NCBI GenBank assembly: GCA_019912905.1
Contig: JAIOHO010000028.1
Coordinates: forward strand, 1-7,265
Origin: Anaerolineae bacterium
GTDB taxonomy: Bacteria > Chloroflexota > Anaerolineae > Aggregatilineales > Phototrophicaceae
Reading direction: 5' to 3'
Length of the DNA: 7,265 bases
Part shown: in pieces, positions 1-5,173 of the stretch
How positions within the stretch are numbered: position 1 is the stretch's first letter
How the letters are laid out: each line of letters begins with the position of its first letter
The notes under the pieces: model-generated
What the model was told of the DNA's origin: nothing
Databases searched by the model: none
What the model saw: only the letters and a program-made list of their open reading frames with translations
Made by a program: the position numbers and the translations under genes

Positions 1-18
1 AGTGTGTATAAGAGACAG
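1..18 (+). other. Residual Tn5 mosaic-end (Nextera-type) sequencing adapter
   Basis: The first 18 bases end in TGTGTATAAGAGACAG, the inner 16 bases of the 19-base hyperactive Tn5 mosaic end used in tagmentation libraries. The full mosaic end begins AGATG; here one A is missing. The trpE frame read through it ends in CLLYT, and forward reads begin MCIRDR or MYKRQ; these peptides are hallmarks of untrimmed adapter in public protein sets. This is a library artefact and marks a contig end, so bases 1-18 should not be treated as genomic. Confidence 0.93.
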
Positions 19-647
19 GCTGCCAGTTCGTCGATGCGCTGCACCGCTTCGTCATACGCTTCGTCAGGATCGCCGGTGTTGTGCGCGTTCGCCAGCAGGA
101 TCAACTGGTGTTTGGCGTGGTCGAAAATCACCAGGGTATCCGGCAGCAGGAAAGCCGCTTCGGGCACATCGAGTTCTTTCTCCGCGGTCTCCGGCAGGCG
201 CTCGAAGTAGCGCACCACGTCATAGCCCATAAAGCCGACTGCCCCCCCCACGAAACGCGGCAGCCCTTCGATTTTGACCGGCTTGACGCGGCTGAACTCC
301 TGTTTGATCGCCAGCAGCGGATTCTCGCCGGGCGTGAGGGCGCGCCGGGTCGTCTTGCCATGATGGGTGCGAATGACCTGATCGTTGTGAATGGTCACCA
401 TGCCCTTGGGGTTGACGCCCAGGAAGGAGTAGCGTCCGACCTGCTCGCCGCCTTCGACACTTTCCAGTAAAAAGGAGATATTTCCGGTCTGGGCCAGCTT
501 GATGTACACCGAAACCGGTGTTTCCAGATCGGCCAGCATGGTCCGGTAGACAGGCACCAGATCGCCCTCGCCAAATAACCGGTAGACTTCCTCACGGCTG
601 GGCTGGACATCGGCCCGGGTGCGCGGTAATGCGGGAGAAAAAGCCAT
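19..647 (-). CDS. trpE: Anthranilate synthase component I, N-terminal part (3' end missing)
   Basis: TrpE converts chorismate plus ammonia (from the TrpG glutaminase partner) to anthranilate, the first committed step of tryptophan synthesis in the cytoplasm. About 209 genuine residues are present, covering the N-terminal Anth_synt_I_N domain. Visible landmarks are PVYRTMLADLETPVSVYIKL (residues 32-51), LLES (60-63, the motif that binds tryptophan for feedback inhibition in TrpE) followed by VEGGEQVGRYSFLG, and GGAVGFMGYDVVRYFERLP (134-152). The chorismate-binding C-terminal domain lies beyond the window. The start at 647 is preferred because GAGGG (659-655) lies 7 bases upstream; the in-frame ATG at 653 leaves only 1 base after that site. 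The gene follows a tryptophan T-box, which independently supports the call. The frame runs into adapter sequence at the left edge, so it is cut off by the contig end and not frameshifted. Confidence 0.95.
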
Positions 648-670
648 TTTCATACCCTCGCCAACTCACC

Positions 671-715
671 AAATAAAAAGAATCCCCTCATCCATACAAG
701 GACGAGAAGGGATTC
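671..715 (-). terminator. Intrinsic terminator of the trpE T-box
   Basis: On the minus strand GAATCCC (715-709) pairs GGGATTC (686-680), and CTCGTCC (706-700) pairs GGATGAG (693-687) with one G-U pair. The result is a stem of about 14 bp with a 2-base bulge and a TTGTAT loop, followed by TTTTTATTT. The CGTCC part of its 5' arm is also the 3' arm of the antiterminator, so the two folds exclude each other, as a T-box attenuator requires. Confidence 0.92.
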
Positions 716-974
716 CCGTGGTGCCACCTTGGTTCCTGCCGCGACAACAGCAGACACTCATTAAGGTACGGGCTGCTACTTCAGCCGATACCCTGCACAA
801 AGATAACGGTGCGCGTTCCGGCGCAGGCTAATGAGCAAAACTGTTCGCCTGCGCAACTCCCTGGCCCATTCCACCTCTGCGCTGCTGCCACCTTTCCAGC
901 TTCCGGCGGCTCTCTGAAACCCGCTTTGATGTGTACTCTTCCAGATCAAAGTTATTGAGAAGTTTATTCGATTG
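671..974 (-). promoter_or_regulatory. T-box riboswitch leader, tRNA-Trp specific, upstream of trpE
   Basis: Reading the minus strand, Stem I carries the AGTA loop-E motif (937-934) opposite GAATGGG (871-865). TGG (868-866) therefore occupies the specifier position and is followed by a purine; it is the tryptophan codon. The specifier stem closes with CTGG (944-941) pairing CCAG (864-861), and AACT (953-950) pairs AGTT (858-855) across a kink-turn-like junction. Stem II is a perfect 8-bp GCGCAGGC/GCCTGCGC hairpin (854-847 with 828-821). Stem III spans 792-765. The T-box reads CAAGG-TGGC-ACC-ACG (731-717); its TGGC would pair with the GCCA acceptor end of a tRNA with G73, as bacterial tRNA-Trp has. 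The antiterminator 3' arm CGTCCTTG (704-697) pairs CAAGG and ACG. Uncharged tRNA-Trp should stabilise the antiterminator and switch trpE on. Confidence 0.95.
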
Positions 975-1142
975 AAACTGATCGTAGCGAGAATTGCAGG
1001 GGTTGTCAAGAAATTCGCTGGCTGTATGAACACAAGGCTGCCTGAAACGTTATGCAGGCACTCATGAGACAAGGCGAAAAGTTGTGTTACCATACGGCGG
1101 TGTAGCTTAGGGTTCGCTGAGGGTAATGAGGAACCTATCGAC
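975..1142. other. Divergent intergenic region between trpE leader and hydrolase
   Basis: Apart from the trpE promoter this stretch holds an inverted repeat, TGCCTG (1039-1044) and CAGGCA (1055-1060), around a loop containing the palindrome AACGTT. The palindrome CTCATGAG (1061-1068) follows at once. These could be an operator or chance. A plus-strand promoter for the hydrolase must lie here, but only weak matches are visible (TTGTGT at 1082 with TAGCTT at 1103), so none is called. TGAGGA at 1127-1132 is a plausible ribosome binding site for the hydrolase. Confidence 0.4.
981..1009 (-). promoter_or_regulatory. Sigma-70-type promoter of the trpE T-box transcript
   Basis: On the minus strand a perfect -35 box TTGACA (1009-1004) is followed by exactly 17 bases and TACGAT (986-981), a 4/6 match to TATAAT. 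Transcription would begin near 974, just before T-box Stem I. The position and spacing fit the leader well. No start site has been measured. Confidence 0.75.
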
Positions 1143-2180
1143 ATGATGCGCCGCAATCATTTGCCTGTACTCTGGATCATACTCTTCGCCTTGTCCACCG
1201 GTCTATCCGGCAGCCTGATCGCTCAGGACGAACCCACCGAGGAACCTACAGAAGAATCGACCCCGGAATTTGAAGTCGGTCAGGAACTGACGATTGACGT
1301 CCTGCGCCAGCGCGAGATCGAAGGCAGCGATATTCTGGTCGAGCAGACGCTGCAAAACGGCGTCAATTATGCACAGTACATCGCCAGCTATACCTCCGAA
1401 GGCAACAAAATTTATGGCCTGCTGACGATTCCCCTGGGGGACGTGCCCGAAGGTGGCTTCAAGGCGATCGTGTTTAATCACGGCTTCATTCCCCCGGCCA
1501 CCTACCGCACCACCGAACGCTACGTCGCCTACGTGGATGCCCTGGCTCGCAGCGGCTTCGTCGTCTTCAAAATTGACCTGCGCGGGCATGGCGATTCTGA
1601 AGGCGAGCCGCAGGGATCGTACTTCTCGCCGGATTATGCGATTGATGCGATCTCGGCACTCAAGAGCTTACAGCGCATGGATATTGTCGATCCGCAGGGA
1701 ATCGGCATGTGGGGACACAGCATGGCGGGCAATCTGGTGCTGCGAGCGATGCTGATGGAACCAGATGTAAAGGCCGGGGTGATCTGGGCCGGAGCGGTCT
1801 ACAGCTACGACGACCTGACCCGCTACGGAATCTCGGACCCGTCATTCACCCCTTCGGTTGCTCAGCAGCAGTTCCCGACGCGCCGGATGGGGCAGATTCT
1901 ACGGGAAACTTACGGCTCGCCCGACAGCAGCGTCCCCTACTGGCAGGCCGTGTCGCTGACCGAGCACATTGATCTGCTCGAAAGCCCGTTGCAACTGCAT
2001 CACGCGCTGAACGATGACGTGGTCAACGTCGCCTATTCCTACGACCTGAGCACCGTCTTGCAGCAGCACGGCAAGTTCCATGAGCTGTATACCTACGAAG
2101 GCGGCGGCCATAACATCAGTTCCCCCTATTTCGAGGAAGCCATGCGCCGCACCATCCTGTTCTTTCAGGCGCATCTGTAA
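1143..2180 (+). CDS. Secreted alpha/beta hydrolase (serine hydrolase, substrate unknown)
   Basis: A 345-residue protein with an N-terminal signal peptide: a basic MMRRNH start, a hydrophobic core at residues 7-26, and likely cleavage near SLIAQ (24-28). An acidic Glu/Thr/Pro linker (29-45) follows. The rest is an alpha/beta hydrolase fold of the Hydrolase_4/S9-like type: NHGF (112-115) as the oxyanion-hole region, KIDLRGHGDSEG (143-154), the nucleophile elbow GHSMAG (191-196, Ser193), probable acid Asp291 in ALNDDVV, and His323 in EGGGHN. The triad is complete, so the enzyme is probably active outside the membrane as an esterase or peptidase; the sequence does not reveal the substrate. The start at 1143 has TGAGGA 10 bases upstream; the ATG at 1146 is an alternative. 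It is transcribed away from trpE and looks monocistronic, with no sign of shared function with its neighbours. Confidence 0.9.
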   Translation: MMRRNHLPVLWIILFALSTGLSGSLIAQDEPTEEPTEESTPEFEVGQELTIDVLRQREIEGSDILVEQTLQNGVNYAQYIASYTSEGNKIYGLLTIPLGDVPEGGFKAIVFNHGFIPPATYRTTERYVAYVDALARSGFVVFKIDLRGHGDSEGEPQGSYFSPDYAIDAISALKSLQRMDIVDPQGIGMWGHSMAGNLVLRAMLMEPDVKAGVIWAGAVYSYDDLTRYGISDPSFTPSVAQQQFPTRRMGQILRETYGSPDSSVPYWQAVSLTEHIDLLESPLQLHHALNDDVVNVAYSYDLSTVLQQHGKFHELYTYEGGGHNISSPYFEEAMRRTILFFQAHL

Positions 2181-2186
2181 GCGGAT

Positions 2187-2317
2187 ATGAGCAGGGCGGA
2201 CGATCGACCCGCTGGCTCAGTTCCTGTGGAATCGCGACGGGTGGCTTTGCCTTGCTGATTCTATGCCTCGTCAACGGCGTGGGATTCCTGATCTACGCCA
2301 TCCACACCTTGGATTGA
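2187..2317 (+). pseudogene. Possible frame-broken small membrane-protein ORF
   Basis: An ATG at 2187, six bases after the hydrolase stop, opens a frame that ends after 24 codons. The frame starting at 2189 stays open to TGA at 2315-2317 and encodes a clear hydrophobic helix, GFALLILCLVNGVGFLIYAI, ending HTLD. It has no ATG or GTG of its own. A single -1 shift, for example at the CCC run at 2208-2210, would join the two into a small one-helix protein of about 43 residues. It may be a decayed gene, a sequencing error or chance. No ribosome binding site is visible. Confidence 0.25.
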
Positions 2318-2370
2318 AAAATCTTACCCCACATCCCGCATCGCAGCTTTCCTGACCTGCCGACTTCCGC

Positions 2371-2376
2371 TATAAT
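2371..2376 (+). promoter_or_regulatory. Consensus -10 box (TATAAT) before the small membrane ORF
   Basis: TATAAT at 2371-2376 is an exact -10 consensus in an AT-rich patch. The best-spaced -35 (TTTCCT at 2348-2353, 17-base spacer) matches only 3 of 6. Transcription would begin near 2383, giving a leader of about 7 bases before the ATG at 2390, with no Shine-Dalgarno. If real, this promoter could also drive the polX genes downstream. Confidence 0.45.
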
Positions 2377-2389
2377 ATTTTCAGTTCAA

Positions 2390-2752
2390 ATGTTCTACAG
2401 TTGGATTTCTAAGAAACAGCGGATGATTTGGATAAAACGCCACCCTATACCATCAATGATGTTTAGCCTACTCTTTGGCTACGGTGTTTTCGCAGATCAA
2501 CTTGCGGAATTAAGCGGAAGTGTTTGGCTTGCTGCTTCGGTACCGGTAGGTATGCTCAATTTTATCCGATCAATATCGCGGACATCCCTACCTTTTGCAG
2601 TACTGCTTGCTGCAATTGGCCTTTTGTTTGGATTGATTGCCGAAGTACTATGGACGTGGAACCGGTGGATGCGGTTATTAGTTCTAGGTGTTTTTGTACT
2701 GAACTCCACTGTATGGATTTGTAGTTTGGTGTTTCTCCTCAACGCGGATTAG
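2390..2752 (+). CDS. Small hydrophobic membrane protein, unrecognised
   Basis: A 120-residue predicted inner-membrane protein that I do not recognise. After a basic N-terminus (KKQRMIWIKRH, 8-18) there are probably three to four membrane segments: about 22-38, 44-60, a strong one at 67-88 (PFAVLLAAIGLLFGLIAEVL) and 95-117. No catalytic or binding motif is visible. The gene is clearly AT-richer than its neighbours, with many TTT, TTA, GTA and ATT codons, which suggests separate ancestry or recent transfer. No Shine-Dalgarno precedes the ATG at 2390, and translation may start on a near-leaderless mRNA; ATGs at 2423 and 2456 also lack one. It ends 19 bases before polX in the same direction, so co-transcription is possible. 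The open frame and coherent hydrophobicity favour a real gene, but not conclusively. Confidence 0.6.
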   Translation: MFYSWISKKQRMIWIKRHPIPSMMFSLLFGYGVFADQLAELSGSVWLAASVPVGMLNFIRSISRTSLPFAVLLAAIGLLFGLIAEVLWTWNRWMRLLVLGVFVLNSTVWICSLVFLLNAD

Positions 2753-2760
2753 TCAGAGAT

Positions 2761-2765
2761 AGGAG
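2761..2765 (+). promoter_or_regulatory. Shine-Dalgarno that fixes a TTG start for polX
   Basis: AGGAG at 2761-2765 lies 6 bases before TTG at 2772. The next in-frame ATG (2823, residue 18) would remove part of the first conserved helix of the PolX N-terminal domain. TTG is therefore the likely initiator. Confidence 0.8.
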
Positions 2766-2771
2766 ACCAAC

Positions 2772-4529
2772 TTGGCCCTTACCAACCGCGAAATTGCTGA
2801 CCTTTTCGAACGAGTCTCCGACATGCTGGAAATCCGGGGCGACATCATCCATCGGGTGCTGTCGTATCGCCGCGCTGCCGAGACGATCCGCGAACTGCCC
2901 CGCGATCTGCGCGCCATTGCTGCCGAGGGCACGCTGACCGAACTGCCCAACATCGGCAAGACGCTGGCGGAGAAGATCGAGGAGATGCTGACTACCGGCG
3001 AACTCGAATTCTACAACCGGCTGGCCCAGGAGATTCCGCCCTCACTGGTGGACATCATGCATATCAACGGCGTCGGTCCCAAGAAAGCCGCGCTGTTCTG
3101 GAAGGAACTCGACATCACCTCGGTCGAGCAGCTCAAAGCAGCGGCGGAAGCGGGCAAACTGCGCGATCTGCCGCGCATGGGCGAAAAGAGCGAAAAACAG
3201 GTGCTGGCCGGGATCGAAGCCCTGTCCCGCCGCACGGGTCGCACGCCGCTGGGTGTAGCGCTGCCCGCCGCCCAGGAGATTCTCGACCGGCTGCTGAACC
3301 TGCCCCAGGCCATCGAAGGCGCGATCGCCGGCAGTATCCGCCGGGGCCGCCCTACCATCGGTGACGTCGATATTCTGATCGCCAGCGACGAGGCCGCGCC
3401 CATCATGGACACCTTCGTCACCATGCCCAATGTCGCCCGTATACTCGGGCACGGCCCGACCAAAAGCTCGGTGGAGTTGCAAAACGGCTTGCAGGTCGAT
3501 GTGCGCGTGCTGGAAAAGGCGCGCTGGGGTACGGCGCTGAATTATTTTACCGGCAGTCAGGCGCACAATATTCGGATGCGCGAATTGATGCTGGCGAAGG
3601 GCTACAGCCTCAACGAACACGCCCTGCGCCCGCTGGATGCCGACGGCAATATGATCGAGGACGAAGCGCAGCACGTGCGGTGCGCCACCGAGGAAGAAGT
3701 CTACGCGGCGGTCGATCTGCCCTACATTCCGCCGGAACTGCGCGAGGACAGCGGCGAAATCGAAGCGGCGCAGCAGGGGAAACTCCCCAATCTGATCGTC
3801 CTCGGCGACCTTCAGTCCGACCTGCACATGCACACCACCTGGAGCGACGGGCATCTCAGCATCCGCGAGATGGCCGAAGCAGCGCAGCGGCGCGGGCGGA
3901 AGTACATCGTCATCACCGATCACTCACATTATTCCACCATCGCCAACGGCCTGTCGGTCGAACGCCTGCTGGAGCAGCAGCAGGAAGTCCGGCAGGTGGA
4001 TGCGCAGATGGGTCCGGATTTCCGCGTGTTTCACGGCGTCGAGATGGACATTCGCTCCGATGGCACGCTCGACCTGCCCGACGAGGTGCTGGCGCAGTTG
4101 GATTTTGTGATCGCCTCGCTGCATTTCGGCCTGAATCAGGAGCGCAGCGTCATCACCCGGCGGCTGCTGAATGCCATCGAAAACCCGCATGTGGACCTGA
4201 TCGGCCACCCGCGCGGCCAGTTGATCGAGAAGCGCGCCCCGGCGGATCTGGACATGGACGTCATTTTCGAGGCCGCGAAGAAACATGGCACGGCGCTGGA
4301 AATTAACGCCAATCCTGCCCGACTCGATCTCGAAGCGCAGTATGCCCGCCGGGCAGTGGAACTTGGTATTTCGCTGTCCATCAACACCGACGCGCACGCC
4401 GAGGATCAGATGGACCTGCTTGCCTTTGGCGTGCTGACCGCCCGGCGCGGCTGGGTGGAAGCCGCCAGCGTCATCAACACCTGGCCGGTCGAGCGCTTCC
4501 TCGACTGGACGCGCAGCCGGGGTAGATGA
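2772..4529 (+). CDS. polX: DNA polymerase/3'-5' exonuclease PolX
   Basis: A 585-residue bacterial family X polymerase, close to the usual length of about 570-575. The N-terminal 8-kDa-like domain (1-90) and HhH motifs (LPNIGKTLAEKI 58-69, INGVGPKKA 98-106, LPRMGEKSEKQ 133-143) bind DNA. The nucleotidyltransferase core has GSIRRGRPTIGDVDI (187-201), with metal-binding Asp198 and Asp200, a third Asp243 in QVDVRV, and YFTGS (258-262) at the nucleotide pocket. The C-terminal PHP domain (about 346-575) keeps its metal ligands: DLHMHTTWSDG (350-360), DHSH (383-386), GVEMD (422-426), SLHFG (449-453), GHPRG (478-482) and NTDAH (538-542). It should fill short gaps and trim 3' ends with Mn2+ in base excision repair. 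It starts at TTG and is followed 3 bases later by the SH3-like gene, with ligA next: a likely repair operon. Confidence 0.96.
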   Translation: MALTNREIADLFERVSDMLEIRGDIIHRVLSYRRAAETIRELPRDLRAIAAEGTLTELPNIGKTLAEKIEEMLTTGELEFYNRLAQEIPPSLVDIMHINGVGPKKAALFWKELDITSVEQLKAAAEAGKLRDLPRMGEKSEKQVLAGIEALSRRTGRTPLGVALPAAQEILDRLLNLPQAIEGAIAGSIRRGRPTIGDVDILIASDEAAPIMDTFVTMPNVARILGHGPTKSSVELQNGLQVDVRVLEKARWGTALNYFTGSQAHNIRMRELMLAKGYSLNEHALRPLDADGNMIEDEAQHVRCATEEEVYAAVDLPYIPPELREDSGEIEAAQQGKLPNLIVLGDLQSDLHMHTTWSDGHLSIREMAEAAQRRGRKYIVITDHSHYSTIANGLSVERLLEQQQEVRQVDAQMGPDFRVFHGVEMDIRSDGTLDLPDEVLAQLDFVIASLHFGLNQERSVITRRLLNAIENPHVDLIGHPRGQLIEKRAPADLDMDVIFEAAKKHGTALEINANPARLDLEAQYARRAVELGISLSINTDAHAEDQMDLLAFGVLTARRGWVEAASVINTWPVERFLDWTRSRGR

Positions 4530-4532
4530 TTC

Positions 4533-5162
4533 ATGAGTTGGACGCCGCCCCCGCCGGATACCCTGCCGGAAGAAGTTTATGAGAATCTGCCCGGTCGCAA
4601 GCCGAAGCCGCGCCAACCGGGACCGCTGCCGCCCTTCTGGGCCGTGGCGCTGACTTTTTTCGTGGCGCTGGGCATGACAGGCTGCCTGATCGCCGCCGTG
4701 ATCGGCCTGGGAGGACGCAGCCAGCCGCGTGCGGAGGGCGAACCGCTGATTTTGATTACGTCCGCGCCGTCACCTACCTCACGGCTGGAGGAATTACTCG
4801 GACCAACCGCCACTGCTGATCTGTTTGCGACGCCGCTGCCCCTGCCCCCACAGAGCATCGAACTTTCCGGCCCGACGCTGATTCCGACGGCGACCATGAC
4901 CACGACGCCGATTGCCATCGCGGTTGGCGCGCAGGTGGTCGTGATCAGCCAGGGGGGGATTAACGTGCGAGCAGCCCCAGGCACCGCCAGTGGGGTCAGT
5001 TTCACAGCCAACCATAACGACACATTCAGCGTCATCGGCGGACCGGAAGTCGTCGATGGTCTGCGCTGGTGGCAAATCCGAGATGGCTCAAACAGCAGCC
5101 GCAGCGGATGGGTGGCCGATAACGACGGGGTGGCCGATTTGATCGAGGTTTATCTGCCTTAG
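4533..5162 (+). CDS. Single-pass membrane protein with C-terminal SH3-like domain
   Basis: A 209-residue protein in three parts. A cytoplasmic Pro/Lys/Arg-rich N-terminus (1-33) precedes one membrane helix (about 35-60, FWAVALTFFVALGMTGCLIA onward). A Pro/Thr/Ser-rich linker (61-128) joins it to a bacterial SH3-like domain (about 129-209), recognisable by VGAQVVVI, GGINVRAAPGTAS (141-153), LRWWQIRD (177-184) and SGWVADN (191-197). The NVRxxP signature is typical of SH3b/SH3_3 domains, which often bind cell-wall peptides. The positive N-terminus suggests the SH3 domain faces outward. No enzymatic domain is present. It starts 3 bases after the polX stop and ends 11 bases before ligA, so it is probably translationally coupled; nothing in its sequence ties it to DNA repair. 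Its function is unknown. Confidence 0.85.
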   Translation: MSWTPPPPDTLPEEVYENLPGRKPKPRQPGPLPPFWAVALTFFVALGMTGCLIAAVIGLGGRSQPRAEGEPLILITSAPSPTSRLEELLGPTATADLFATPLPLPPQSIELSGPTLIPTATMTTTPIAIAVGAQVVVISQGGINVRAAPGTASGVSFTANHNDTFSVIGGPEVVDGLRWWQIRDGSNSSRSGWVADNDGVADLIEVYLP

Positions 5163-5165
5163 GAG
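5161..5165 (+). promoter_or_regulatory. Ribosome binding site of ligA overlapping the upstream stop codon
   Basis: AGGAG at 5161-5165 overlaps the TAG stop (5160-5162) of the SH3-like gene and lies 8 bases before the ligA ATG at 5174. The overlap implies tight coupling of translation. In-frame ATG at 5180 is a less well spaced alternative. Confidence 0.8.
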
Positions 5166-5173
5166 TGCGGGAT

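Noticed and set aside
2..470. Plus-strand open frames beginning at 2, 4 and 81
   Set aside because: The first two start inside adapter sequence, and all three are antisense to trpE, whose minus-strand frame shows clear family motifs.
1082..1108. Possible plus-strand promoter for the hydrolase (TTGTGT and TAGCTT)
   Set aside because: Both boxes are weak and the 15-base spacer is short; not enough to call a promoter.
776..1156. Minus-strand 126-residue open frame across the intergenic region
   Set aside because: It overlaps the T-box Stem I, Stem II and promoter, has no coherent protein features, and its bases are explained by RNA structure.
2195..2216. Possible terminator after the hydrolase around the CGATCG palindrome
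   Set aside because: The arms pair poorly and no T-run follows.
3042..3923. Minus-strand 293-residue open frame
   Set aside because: It is the antisense shadow of the GC-rich polX gene, whose plus-strand frame has complete family motifs.
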